Part shown: positions 1 through 7,782 of the stretch, in pieces
Numbering within the stretch: the first letter of the stretch is position 1
Layout of the letters: each line of letters starts with the position of its first letter
Assembly: GCA_026713285.1 (NCBI GenBank)
Contig: JAPOOT010000209.1
Location: 1-17,729, forward strand
Origin: Gemmatimonadota bacterium
GTDB lineage: Bacteria; JAAXHH01
Reading direction: 5' to 3'
DNA length: 17,729 nucleotides
The notes under the pieces: generated by a model
What the model was told of the DNA's origin: nothing
The model's database searches: none
Seen by the model: only the letters and a program-made list of their open reading frames with translations
Program-made: the position numbers and the translations under genes

Positions 1-935
1 GGATGAACCGCGGCATTTTCGCCGTGAACGAATTGCCCGACCTGCAGCCCCGCATCCAGGTCGGCCTGCTGAATATCATGGAAGAGAAGGACATCCAGAT
101 CCGGGGATTTCCCGTGCGGATCCCACTGGACGTGTTGATCGTCTTTTCGGCGAACCCGGAGGACTATACCAACCGGGGCGCCATCATCACCCCGCTCAAG
201 GACCGGATCGATTCGCAGATCCTCACCCATTACCCGGTCAACCGCGAATACGCCATGGCCATAACCGATCGGGAGGCCTGGACCGATCGGCCCGGCGGCG
301 TACGCGTCGACATGCCGCACTTTCTGCGCGAAACGGTGGAAGAGATTGCATTCCAGGCCCGGGGCAGCGAGTTCATCGATCAGACCTCCGGCGTGAGCAC
401 GCGCATGACCATCGCCGCCATGGAGAACCTGGTCAGCCAGGTCGAAAAACGATGTGTAGTGCAGGGCGAACGGTCCGTCGTGCCCCGCATGTGCGATCTT
501 TCCGCCGTGATTCCCGCGATGACCGGCAAGCTCGAACTCGTGTACGAGGGCGAGCAGGAGGGCGAGGTCAAAGTGGCCGAGGCGCTGATCGGACGGGCCG
601 TGAAAGAAGTCTTCGAAAGCTACTTCCCCGCGGTTTACGGCGAGGACGACGAACGCGGCGCGTGCTACCAGGAAATCCTCGCCTGGTTCGAAGAGGGAAA
701 AACAGTCGAGATTTCGGACACCATGGACGACAAATCTTATTACGGCGCGCTGAACGGTGTCGGCGGGTTGCGGAAGCTGGCCAATGCGCACGTCGGTACG
801 CAAAGCCGGGCGGAACTCGCTCTTGTCATGGAGTTCCTGCTGGAGGGCCTTCACCAGCATTCCAGGATCAGCAAGAACGTCGCCGCCGGCCGGCGTTCCT
901 ACAGCGATATGATGGGCAGCCTGTTCGAACGCTGA
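1..935 (+). CDS. AAA+ ATPase, magnesium chelatase ChlI/MoxR-like, C-terminal part (5' truncated)
   Basis: The reading frame is open at the left edge, with codons in phase from base 3, and ends at TGA 933-935, so the N-terminus with the Walker A loop is outside the window. Numbering from the methionine codon at base 3, residues 4-13 (G-I-F-A-V-N-E-L-P-D) form a Walker B-type strand, residues 48-57 (F-S-A-N-P-E-D-Y-T-N) a sensor-1 region, and K-D-R at 66-68 places a probable arginine finger. The rest is a helical lid and C-terminal region. This pattern is that of ChlI-like, sigma-54-interaction-type AAA+ ATPases, which in many bacteria sit beside a von Willebrand factor A protein and act as MoxR-type chaperones rather than in chlorophyll synthesis. 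No chlorophyll gene and no VWA partner is visible here, though the upstream side is unseen. Family confidence is high; role is unknown. Confidence 0.85.
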   Translation, partial: MNRGIFAVNELPDLQPRIQVGLLNIMEEKDIQIRGFPVRIPLDVLIVFSANPEDYTNRGAIITPLKDRIDSQILTHYPVNREYAMAITDREAWTDRPGGVRVDMPHFLRETVEEIAFQARGSEFIDQTSGVSTRMTIAAMENLVSQVEKRCVVQGERSVVPRMCDLSAVIPAMTGKLELVYEGEQEGEVKVAEALIGRAVKEVFESYFPAVYGEDDERGACYQEILAWFEEGKTVEISDTMDDKSYYGALNGVGGLRKLANAHVGTQSRAELALVMEFLLEGLHQHSRISKNVAAGRRSYSDMMGSLFER

Positions 936-940
936 GGGGT

Positions 941-961
941 TTCCGCAAAGCGGTAATTTTA
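941..961 (+). terminator. Possible weak intrinsic terminator after the AAA+ ATPase gene
   Basis: A CCGC / GCGG stem (943-946 with 950-953) with an AAA loop is followed by TAATTTTATT. The stem is only four GC pairs, extended by A-T pairs past a mismatch, so it is short for an intrinsic terminator. Its placement just after the stop codon and just before a strong promoter supports a boundary between two transcription units. Confidence 0.3.
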
Positions 962-990
962 TTGACAATGCCCGGTGCGCATGTTATTTT
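962..990 (+). promoter_or_regulatory. Sigma-70-type promoter for the thrS-infC operon
   Basis: A perfect -35 box TTGACA (962-967) is followed by a 17-bp spacer and TATTTT (985-990), which matches four of six -10 consensus positions. A TG at 982-983 one base upstream makes it an extended -10. Transcription would begin near 996-998. The promoter lies in an AT-rich pocket within otherwise GC-rich DNA and directly precedes thrS. It is the best-formed promoter in the window. Because the start site would lie near 997, translation starts upstream of that (GTG 975, ATG 981) are excluded for this transcript. Confidence 0.75.
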
Positions 991-1043
991 TATCTGTTTG
1001 TTCCGGTATGAAGAAAGCCCATGCGGTGCAGGGGGAACTGCCC

Positions 1044-1048
1044 AGGAG
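1044..1048 (+). promoter_or_regulatory. Ribosome binding site that selects the TTG start of thrS
   Basis: AGGAG at 1044-1048 sits 7 nt before TTG 1056. The upstream in-frame ATG at 1008 lacks a comparable site and would be only about ten bases from the predicted transcription start. This decides the thrS start. Confidence 0.7.
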
Positions 1049-1055
1049 TCAGTCA

Positions 1056-2981
1056 TTGAAAAGCGTCAGGATCACTCTTCCCGACGGCGGTCACATCGAA
1101 TTGGAACCGGGTTCGACGGTCATGGACGCGGTGGAGCGCATCGGTCCCGGTCTGGGCAAGGCTGCGCTCGCGGCCAAGATCGACGGCGCCCAGGTCGACC
1201 TGGATCACCGGCTGGAAGGAGACGTTGCCCTGGAGGTGCTGACCTTCGGCAATCCCGAGGGCCGGGAGGTGTACTGGCACAGTACCACGCACCTGATGGC
1301 CCAGGCTACGAAGCAGCTGTTCCCCGAAGCGCGGTTGACTATCGGTCCGCCGATCGAAGAGGGCTTCTATTACGACTTCGACACGCCGGAGCCGTTCACG
1401 GCCGAGGATCTCGAGCGAATCGAAGACCGCATGACCGAGCTGTCCCGGGCGGACATGCCCATCCGGCGGCGCGAACTCTCCCGCGAGGATGCGCGAACCC
1501 TTTTTACCGAACGGGGCGAGGCCTACAAGGTCGAGATGATCGACGACCTCGCCGCTGACGATGTGATCAGCATCTATGAGCAGGGGGATTTCATCGACCT
1601 GTGCCGGGGCCCGCACATCCCGTCAACCGGAAAGATCAAGGCTTTCAAGCTGCTCAACGTCGCGGCCGCGTACTGGCACGGCGACGAGAACAACCAGAGC
1701 CTCCAGCGGATATACGGCGTCTCCTATCCCCGGCGGAAAGACCTGGACGCGTACCTGGAAAGGCGCGCCGAGGCCGAGCGGCGGGACCACCGCAAACTGG
1801 GCAGGCAGCTCGGGCTGTTCATGTTCCATCCCCACGCGCCGGCGTCTCCATTCTTCTTCCCGAATGGCGCCCGGGTCTATAACACCCTGACCGATTACGT
1901 CCGCGATCTGTACAGAAGGTACGGCTACGACGAAGTCATCACCCCGCTGATCTACGAAGCAGGGCTGTGGAAGACCTCCGGGCATTATGAGCATTTCTGG
2001 GACGAGATGTTCACCATCGACGCCGACGACCGGGAATACGCGCCCAAACCGATGAACTGTCCCAGCCACTGCCTCATGTACGCGGCGGGTCACCATTCCT
2101 ACCGGGATCTGCCGATCCGGTACGCGGATTTCGCCCGGCTGCACCGGCACGAACGATCCGGGGTGACGGCCGGCCTGATGCGGGTGCGCTCCTTTTCGCA
2201 GGACGACGCCCACATCTTCTGCCGTCCCGACCAGATCCGGGACGAAGTCGACGATTTCATCAAGATGTTGCGGGAGGCCTATGCCACGCTCGGGTTCGAG
2301 GACACCAGCATTTACCTGTCCACCCGATCGGACAAGCGCGCCGGTTCCGACGAATTGTGGGACCTGGCGGAGGAGACCCTGGCCCGCGTGCTGGACAGCC
2401 TGGGTGTCGACTACGAGGTGGCGCCGGGCGAGGCGGCCTTCTACGGACCGAAAGTGGATTTCTTCGTGAAAGACGCCCTGCAGCGCCCCTGGCAACTGGG
2501 CACTTGCCAGCTGGATTTCAACATGCCCGAACTGTTCGAACTGGAATACGTCACCGAATCCGGCAAACCCGCCCGTCCCGTCATGATCCACCGCGCCATA
2601 CTTGGAAGCCTGGAACGGTTCCTCGGCGTGTACATCGAGCACTGCGCCGGCGCGTTCCCGACCTGGCTGGCGCCGGTCCAGGCGATCGTGATTGCCATAT
2701 CTGAACACCAGACCGAGTACGTCCGCCGGGTGGCAAGCAGGCTCCAGGACGCCGGGCTCCGGGTCGAAACGGACGTGAGAAACCAGAAAGTCGGGTACAA
2801 AATCCGCGAAGCGGAGACGAAGAAGATCCCCTTCATGGCCATTGCCGGCGCCCGCGAGGTGGAAGCGGGCGACGTATCCGTACGCCGCCATGGCTCGGGA
2901 GACCAGGGGAACATGTCGGTTGACGCCCTCATCGACGCGATGGAAGCAGATATCGTCCGGACCGTCCGGGCGGCGAACTGA
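1056..2981 (+). CDS. thrS: Threonyl-tRNA synthetase
   Basis: Class II synthetase that charges tRNA-Thr with threonine in the cytoplasm. From the TTG at 1056 the protein is 641 residues, essentially the length of the E. coli enzyme (642), and begins directly with the TGS domain (M-K-S-V-R-I-T-L-P-D). The editing domain has its H-x3-H (H75, H79) and C-x3-H (C183, H187) residues, so hydrolysis of mischarged Ser-tRNA should be intact. The zinc ligands that select threonine are C335, H386 and H512. Motif 2 covers R361 to about D384 (R-L-H-R-H-E-R-S-G). The C-terminal anticodon-binding domain starts near residue 540. Longer in-frame starts (GTG 975, ATG 981, ATG 1008) overlap the promoter or lack a ribosome site. 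It heads the operon with infC, rpmI, rplT and pheST. Confidence 0.97.
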   Translation: MKSVRITLPDGGHIELEPGSTVMDAVERIGPGLGKAALAAKIDGAQVDLDHRLEGDVALEVLTFGNPEGREVYWHSTTHLMAQATKQLFPEARLTIGPPIEEGFYYDFDTPEPFTAEDLERIEDRMTELSRADMPIRRRELSREDARTLFTERGEAYKVEMIDDLAADDVISIYEQGDFIDLCRGPHIPSTGKIKAFKLLNVAAAYWHGDENNQSLQRIYGVSYPRRKDLDAYLERRAEAERRDHRKLGRQLGLFMFHPHAPASPFFFPNGARVYNTLTDYVRDLYRRYGYDEVITPLIYEAGLWKTSGHYEHFWDEMFTIDADDREYAPKPMNCPSHCLMYAAGHHSYRDLPIRYADFARLHRHERSGVTAGLMRVRSFSQDDAHIFCRPDQIRDEVDDFIKMLREAYATLGFEDTSIYLSTRSDKRAGSDELWDLAEETLARVLDSLGVDYEVAPGEAAFYGPKVDFFVKDALQRPWQLGTCQLDFNMPELFELEYVTESGKPARPVMIHRAILGSLERFLGVYIEHCAGAFPTWLAPVQAIVIAISEHQTEYVRRVASRLQDAGLRVETDVRNQKVGYKIREAETKKIPFMAIAGAREVEAGDVSVRRHGSGDQGNMSVDALIDAMEADIVRTVRAAN

Positions 2982-3001
2982 ATCGAAAGCACAAGGATCC
3001 G

Positions 3002-3006
3002 GGAGG
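3002..3006 (+). promoter_or_regulatory. Ribosome binding site for the AUU start of infC
   Basis: GGAGG at 3002-3006 lies 6 nt before ATT 3013. No ATG, GTG or TTG is in frame at a usable distance. The next in-frame ATG, at 3043, is 36 nt away and would remove the conserved R-V-N-G segment of IF3. Confidence 0.75.
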
Positions 3007-3012
3007 ACAGCC

Positions 3013-3525
3013 ATTCAAAAGAGAACCGTCAGAGTCAACGGAATGATACGCGTGCCCCAGGTGCGAGTGATCAGCGCAGAGGGCGAGCAGGTAGGCATCA
3101 TGGAAACCGGGGAGGCCCTGCAGCTCGCGTCCGGCGCCGATCTCGACCTCGTGGAAGTATCGCCCGACGCCCGCCCGCCCGTTTGCAAGATCATGGACTT
3201 TGGCAAGTACAAGTACGAGCAGAGCAAGCGGGTTAAGGAATCGCGCAAGAAACAGCACGTGACGCAGCTGAAGGAAATCCGCTTCAAGACGCCCAAGATC
3301 AGTGAACACGATCTGGAGTATCGGGCCAATCAGGCCCGCGAATTCCTGCAGCACGGCAATAAGGTCAAGGTGTCAGTGCGGTTCTGGGGCCGTGAGATGA
3401 CCCACATTGAACTGGGCCAGCGCAAACTGGAGCACATGGCGAAAATGCTGGAGGACGCAGGCTCCATCGAACAGCGGCCCAGACTGGAAGGACGCAGCAT
3501 GTCGCTGGTCCTCATACCCAGGTAA
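3013..3525 (+). CDS. infC: Translation initiation factor IF-3, AUU start codon
   Basis: IF3 binds the 30S subunit, keeps it apart from 50S and checks the start-codon/initiator-tRNA pairing. The 170-residue product has the N-domain signature R-V-N-G-M-I-R-V-P (residues 7-15), V-E-V-S-P-D-A-R-P-P-V-C-K-I-M-D near 48-62, the lysine-rich linker around 66-90 and the C-domain G-R-E-M-T-H near 126-131. The start is read as ATT at 3013: the conserved N-terminal signature lies upstream of the first ATG (3043), the frame has no standard start codon before it, and a GGAGG sits 6 nt upstream of ATT. In E. coli the AUU start lets IF3 repress its own mRNA, so the same autoregulation is inferred here. Rpl genes follow after 16 nt. 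Confidence 0.95.
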   Translation: MQKRTVRVNGMIRVPQVRVISAEGEQVGIMETGEALQLASGADLDLVEVSPDARPPVCKIMDFGKYKYEQSKRVKESRKKQHVTQLKEIRFKTPKISEHDLEYRANQAREFLQHGNKVKVSVRFWGREMTHIELGQRKLEHMAKMLEDAGSIEQRPRLEGRSMSLVLIPR

Positions 3526-3541
3526 ATTCCGGGAGTTGATC

Positions 3542-3736
3542 ATGCCGAAAATCAAGACGTTGAAAGCGGCGGCGAAACGATTCAAGCAGGTCGCCTCCGG
3601 CAAGTTCAAACGCAGCCATTCCCACGCGACCCACCAGAAGTTGTCCAAGTCCGGAAAGCGCAGGAGAGGTCTTCGCGGCACCGCCATGGTCAGCAAGGCC
3701 GACACGCGGCGCCTCAAGCGGATGATGCCGAACTAA
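3542..3736 (+). CDS. rpmI: Ribosomal protein bL35
   Basis: A 64-residue, very basic protein of the large ribosomal subunit. It starts M-P-K-I-K-T-L-K-A-A-A-K-R-F and contains K-R-S-H-S-H-A-T-H and the L-R-G-T-A-M-V-S-K-A-D segment typical of bL35. The length matches the family (about 65). ATG 3542 follows GGGAG (3531-3535) at 6 nt, and the gene begins 16 nt after the infC stop. It sits between infC and rplT, the standard arrangement in which L20 represses translation of rpmI and rplT in E. coli and B. subtilis. Whether that repression operates here cannot be read from the spacer alone. Confidence 0.97.
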   Translation: MPKIKTLKAAAKRFKQVASGKFKRSHSHATHQKLSKSGKRRRGLRGTAMVSKADTRRLKRMMPN

Positions 3737-3772
3737 CCGGCGAGGGACGCCGATCCAGAGAAGGAACGAACC

Positions 3773-4129
3773 ATGCCTCGTGCAACCAACGCCGCCGCCT
3801 CGCACAGGCGGCGCAAGAAAACCATCAAGCTGGCCAGAGGATACTGGGGCCGGCGCAACCGGCTTTACAGGACGGCCCGCGAAGCCGTCAACCGGGGCCT
3901 GGCCTACGCGTACCGCGACCGTCGCCGGCGCAAGCGTGATTTCCGCCGGCTGTGGATCACCAGGATCAACGCGGCGGCAAGGCTCAACGGCCTTACGTAC
4001 GGCCAACTCATACACGGTTTGAAGCTGGCCCAGATCGAAATCGACCGGAAACTCCTTGCCGAACTCGCCGTCAACGATCCCCCCGCCTTTACCGTGGTAG
4101 CGGACGCGGCCAAAGCGCAGAATTCCTGA
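3773..4129 (+). CDS. rplT: Ribosomal protein bL20
   Basis: A 118-residue protein that binds 23S rRNA early in assembly of the large subunit. The basic N-terminal tail (H-R-R-R-K-K-T-I-K-L-A-R-G-Y-W-G-R-R, residues 11-28) leads into the conserved A-Y-A-Y-R-D-R-R-R-R-K-R-D-F-R-R-L-W-I core and the R-I-N-A-A-A-R-L-N-G motif. The C-terminal globular domain ends at TGA 4127-4129. ATG 3773 has AAGGA (within GAGAAGGAACG) upstream. In well-studied relatives the C-terminal domain of L20 represses its own operon by binding an RNA site that mimics rRNA. No such structure is evident by eye here. A spacer of about 147 nt separates it from the preferred pheS start. Confidence 0.97.
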   Translation: MPRATNAAASHRRRKKTIKLARGYWGRRNRLYRTAREAVNRGLAYAYRDRRRRKRDFRRLWITRINAAARLNGLTYGQLIHGLKLAQIEIDRKLLAELAVNDPPAFTVVADAAKAQNS

Positions 4130-4257
4130 CGATTACCACGGAAGACCGCGGAACGGCCTGCCGTCCCGTCTGAAGATACCGGGCGACGGAGATCGGGAAT
4201 GTTCGCCGCCGGGTGTGGTGCGTCCAGGCTTGCCGCCGCGTCTTCCTTTCCGATGAA

Positions 4258-4272
4258 GGACCGGACCGGACC
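4258..4272 (+). repeat. Three tandem copies of GGACC just upstream of pheS
   Basis: The pentamer GGACC is repeated three times without interruption, ending 4 nt before ATG 4277. The unit length is not a multiple of three, so slippage here would alter the frame of any protein initiated upstream (ATG 4199 or 4253) but not one initiated at 4277. Confidence 0.7.
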
Positions 4273-4276
4273 ATCC

Positions 4277-5287
4277 ATGTTACAGGAAGCAGAAGCCATT
4301 GAAACACGGGCGCTGGAAGAAATCGGACGCGCCGACGACCCGTCGGACCTGGAAGACATCCGTATCAGGTACATGGGGAAAAACGGCGACCTGACCCGCA
4401 TCCTGCGGTCCGTGGGCAAGGCGGCCCCTGAAGACAGACCCCGAATCGGCCAGCGGGTAAACCAGGCCAAGCAAGCCATCGGCGAAGCGCTGGAGGCGCG
4501 CCGGGCGGCGTGCGAAACTGGACGGGAATCCGCGTCCGGCACGCTGGACGTCACCCTGCCGGGACGGCGCCCGCCCCTGGGCAGCAAGCACCCACTGACC
4601 CTGATCCGGGAGGAAGTGTCCGAGATCTTCCGCGACATGGGCTTCTCGGTGGTGGACGGCCCCGAGGTGGAGTGGGACTACTACAACTTCGAGGCGCTGA
4701 ACATCCCGCGGGATCACCCGGCCCGCGATACGCAGGATACCTTCTACCTGGGCAGCGACATCGTGCTCCGGACCCATACTTCGCCGGTGCAGGTCCGGGT
4801 CATGGAGCAGCAGCAGCCCCCGGTGCGGGTGATCGTGCCTGGACGCACCTACCGTAACGAGAACCCCGACGCCACCCATGCTTTCACCTTCCATCAGTGT
4901 GAGGGCCTGTACGTGGACAAGGGGGTCACGATGGCCCAGCTCAAGGGCGACATGACCTATTTCGCCCAGCGCCTTTTCGGCGGGAAGGTCAAAGTGCGTT
5001 TCCTCCCCGATTTTTTCCCCTTCACCGAACCCAGCGTACAGTATGACTTCTCCTGCGTCGCGTGCGGCGGCGGTGGCTGCAGGATCTGCAAGAACACGGG
5101 TTGGCTGGAGATCTCCGGCGCAGGCATGGTCGACCCGGCCGTGTTCGGATTCGTCGACTACGATCCGGAGTTGTACACCGGCTACGCGTTTGGCATGGGA
5201 CTTGACCGTCTCGCCATGTTCAAGTACGGGATCGAAAGCATCCACATGTTCCTGGAGAACGACCTGCGTCTGCTCGAACGGCCTTAA
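4277..5287 (+). CDS. pheS: Phenylalanyl-tRNA synthetase alpha subunit
   Basis: Catalytic subunit of the alpha2beta2 class II enzyme that charges tRNA-Phe. With ATG 4277 the product has 336 residues and starts M-L-Q-E-A-E-A-I-E-T, lining up with the family's N-terminal coiled coil. Motif 2 is around residues 189-210 (G-R-T-Y-R-N-E-N-P-D-A-T-H-A-F-T-F-H-Q), followed by F-P-F-T-E-P-S (247-253) and motif 3 with G-Y-A-F-G-M-G-L-D-R-L (302-312). A cysteine cluster at 260-271 (C-x2-C-x4-C-x2-C) matches that seen in some bacterial PheS and could bind a metal. Start choice is uncertain: ATG 4199, in frame, has a better ribosome site (GGAG, 7 nt away) but would add 26 residues (M-F-A-A-G-C...) not typical of the family. 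ATG 4253 is a third option. Confidence 0.95.
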   Translation: MLQEAEAIETRALEEIGRADDPSDLEDIRIRYMGKNGDLTRILRSVGKAAPEDRPRIGQRVNQAKQAIGEALEARRAACETGRESASGTLDVTLPGRRPPLGSKHPLTLIREEVSEIFRDMGFSVVDGPEVEWDYYNFEALNIPRDHPARDTQDTFYLGSDIVLRTHTSPVQVRVMEQQQPPVRVIVPGRTYRNENPDATHAFTFHQCEGLYVDKGVTMAQLKGDMTYFAQRLFGGKVKVRFLPDFFPFTEPSVQYDFSCVACGGGGCRICKNTGWLEISGAGMVDPAVFGFVDYDPELYTGYAFGMGLDRLAMFKYGIESIHMFLENDLRLLERP

Positions 5288-5319
5288 GGGCGGTTCATCC
5301 GGGAAGGAGCCGAACGTCC

Positions 5320-7740
5320 ATGGTGATTAAAGTGCCTCTTTCGTGGCTGCGCGCGTACTGCGACATCCCGTGGTCCGTCGAAGGACTGGTGGAACGCCTG
5401 GTCATGACGGGTCTGGAGGTCGATGCCGTCGAGACGGTCGGAAGCGATTTCGAAGGCTTTGTCGCCGGCCGCGTGGAGCGCGTGGAGCGCCATCCCAACG
5501 CCGACCGGCTCTCCCTATGTACCGTGGACGTGGGCGGCGAGTCCCTGCAGATCATCTGCGGGGCGCCGAACGTGGCCGCCGGCCAGATGGTGCCGGTTGC
5601 CCGGGTCGGCGCGGCGCTGCCGGACGGAATGGCGATCAGGAAGGCAAGGATCCGCGGGGTGGAGTCCTTCGGGATGATCTGCTCCGAGGCCGAACTGAAC
5701 CTCTCCGACGACCACGCCGGTATCATGGTGCTCGACGGCGCGACCGAACCGGGGCGGCCTCTGAAGGACGTCCTGGGCGGGCCGGAAACGGTGCTGAGCA
5801 TCGACGTGGGCACCAACCGGCCCGACTGCCTGTCCCTGGTCGGCCTGGCCAGGGAGATTACGGCCCTGTCGGGCGGCGAAACGCGCATTCCTTCGGGCGC
5901 CGCCGCCGATTCCGGCCCATCCGTCGAATCGCTCGCCGGCGTCCGTGTCGACGCGCCGGACGACTGTCCCCGGTTCGTGGGCCGCGTGATCACCGGCGTC
6001 CGGATCGGACCTTCACCGGACTGGTTGAAGAGGCGGATCGAAGCCGCCGGCATCCGGTCCATCAGCAACGTAGTCGACGTGACGAACTACGTCATGCTCG
6101 AATTGGGACAACCGCTGCACGCCTACGACCTGGATCGGCTGGCCGGACAGGGTATCGTCGTCCGCCGCGCGCGGGCGGAGGAGGCCTTCACCACCCTTGA
6201 CGGCGTTGAACGGACCCTTGGTCCCGAGGTGTTGATGATCGCCGACCATGAGCGGAGTATCGGGGTCGGCGGCGTCATGGGCGGGCTGAATACCGAGATA
6301 ACCGAAGATACCGAACGGGTATTTCTGGAAGGCGCCTGCTTCGACGCGGTCCGGGTGCGCCGGGGATCGAAGGCGCTGCAGTTGCAGACCGACGCATCCC
6401 GGCGGTTCGAGCGCGGCATGGACCCGGAACTGCAGGGAGAGGCCGTCGGCAGGGCCGCGGGAATGATCGCCGAGGTGGCCGGTGGTGTGGTGGCTGAAGG
6501 CATGATCGACGTGCGGACCCCGGCCGGGCCCGGGCCGGAGATCCCGTTACGGCCGGACCGCGTGAACGGCTTGCTGGGAACCGGCCTGGACCGGGACGAG
6601 ATCGCCACCTTCCTGCGCAGGCTCCGATTCGGCGTACGGCCAGTTGGAACCGACCTCGAGGTCAGCGTGCCATCGTTCAGAAGGGATGTCCACCGCGAGG
6701 TCGATCTGATCGAGGAGGTCGCCCGGCTTTACGGCTACGACCGGATCGAACCGGCCGCTTCCGCGCCGCCCCGCGAAGAGTCGGTGGAAGCCCGGGAAAG
6801 AGAGAAGGACCTCCGCGGCCGGCAGGACGTCCGGAGGCGACTGGGCGATACGATGACCGGGTTCGGCTTCACGGAAGTGGTCACCCACAGTCTCCTGCAT
6901 CCGGACCTGAACCGTCTCATAGATCCTTCCCGTCCCAGCTTGCTGATCGACAACCCCCTGAGTCCCGAACTCTCCGCCATGCGCACGAGTCTCGCGGCCT
7001 CCGTGTTGAACGTCGTGCGTTGGAATGCCAATCGCAAAGTACGGGACATCCGGATATTCGAGGCGGGCCGGGTGTACTGGCCGAAAAACGGCGGCCTTCC
7101 CGACGAACCCGAACAACTTTGTTTCGCCGTTACGGGACAGCGCCAAGACCCGCACTGGGACGGACCGCAGCAGGCCTTCGACTTCTTCGATTTGAAGGGG
7201 CTGGCGGAAGCTTTGCACGGACGGTTAGGGCTTGACAGGGTCGAGACCGTCCCGTATGATAATGACGACCCTCTGTTCGACGCGGACCGGACTGGCGAAC
7301 TGCGCGCAGACGGGGTGCGGACCGGTCGATTCGGCGCGGTTTCGCGCCAGGTACTCGACCGGTACGAAATACGAGAGCCCGTGTGGATGGGGGTGATCGA
7401 CTGCGGCGTACTCTTTGGCAAGGCGTCTGAACGATGGAACTATCATGCGCCCCCCAAGTACCCCGCGGTCGAAAGAGACTTGGCTATTGTCGTGCCCGAA
7501 GAGGTTTCTCATAGGGACATACTGGAAGAAATCCGCGCGTGTAGCGGCGACCTCCTGGAAGCTGTAGCACTGTTCGACGTGTATCGTGGAGAGCAGATTG
7601 CGGCCCATTGCAAGAGCATGGCCTACGCCATGCGTTTCCGGTCGGGCGAGCGGACACTGACGGATGGCGAAGTTACGAAACTGCAGGAAAAGGTGCTGCG
7701 CCGGCTGGTGAGCCGGTACCGCGCGGAACTTCGCTCCTAG
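5320..7740 (+). CDS. pheT: Phenylalanyl-tRNA synthetase beta subunit
   Basis: Large subunit of PheRS, 806 residues, a normal length for the long bacterial form. Domain order: N-terminal region, EMAP/OB tRNA-binding domain at about 45-150 (R-V-E-R-V-E-R-H-P-N-A-D-R-L at 51-64), B3/B4 editing domain at about 205-385 with V-V-D-V-T-N-Y-V-M-L-E-L-G-Q-P-L-H-A-Y-D, B5 at about 405-475 (R-D-V-H-R-E-V-D-L-I-E-E-V-A-R-L-Y-G-Y at its end), the catalytic-like core, and a ferredoxin-fold anticodon-binding domain from Y-P-A-V-E-R-D-L-A-I (about 713) to the end. ATG 5320 is preceded by GGAAGGAG, and the gene lies 32 nt after pheS, so the two are co-transcribed. No domain appears to be missing. Confidence 0.97.
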   Translation: MVIKVPLSWLRAYCDIPWSVEGLVERLVMTGLEVDAVETVGSDFEGFVAGRVERVERHPNADRLSLCTVDVGGESLQIICGAPNVAAGQMVPVARVGAALPDGMAIRKARIRGVESFGMICSEAELNLSDDHAGIMVLDGATEPGRPLKDVLGGPETVLSIDVGTNRPDCLSLVGLAREITALSGGETRIPSGAAADSGPSVESLAGVRVDAPDDCPRFVGRVITGVRIGPSPDWLKRRIEAAGIRSISNVVDVTNYVMLELGQPLHAYDLDRLAGQGIVVRRARAEEAFTTLDGVERTLGPEVLMIADHERSIGVGGVMGGLNTEITEDTERVFLEGACFDAVRVRRGSKALQLQTDASRRFERGMDPELQGEAVGRAAGMIAEVAGGVVAEGMIDVRTPAGPGPEIPLRPDRVNGLLGTGLDRDEIATFLRRLRFGVRPVGTDLEVSVPSFRRDVHREVDLIEEVARLYGYDRIEPAASAPPREESVEAREREKDLRGRQDVRRRLGDTMTGFGFTEVVTHSLLHPDLNRLIDPSRPSLLIDNPLSPELSAMRTSLAASVLNVVRWNANRKVRDIRIFEAGRVYWPKNGGLPDEPEQLCFAVTGQRQDPHWDGPQQAFDFFDLKGLAEALHGRLGLDRVETVPYDNDDPLFDADRTGELRADGVRTGRFGAVSRQVLDRYEIREPVWMGVIDCGVLFGKASERWNYHAPPKYPAVERDLAIVVPEEVSHRDILEEIRACSGDLLEAVALFDVYRGEQIAAHCKSMAYAMRFRSGERTLTDGEVTKLQEKVLRRLVSRYRAELRS

Positions 7741-7782
7741 CGCCGCCGAGGCGCGCGGGATATCACGTTATCGGAGGGATTC

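Noticed and set aside
1028..1043. Small hairpin GCAG-GGGGAA-CTGC in the thrS leader as a possible operator
   Set aside because: Only four pairs; no resemblance to a tRNA-Thr anticodon arm or T-box could be made out.
452..1558. A 368-codon + strand open frame overlapping the AAA+ ATPase and thrS
   Set aside because: It is arginine- and glycine-rich without motifs, crosses the promoter, and overlaps two well-supported genes in another frame.
4130..4276. A PheM-like leader peptide or attenuator between rplT and pheS
   Set aside because: No short frame with a run of Phe codons is present. The ACGGC/GCCGT element at 4153-4164 is too short and lacks a U tract.
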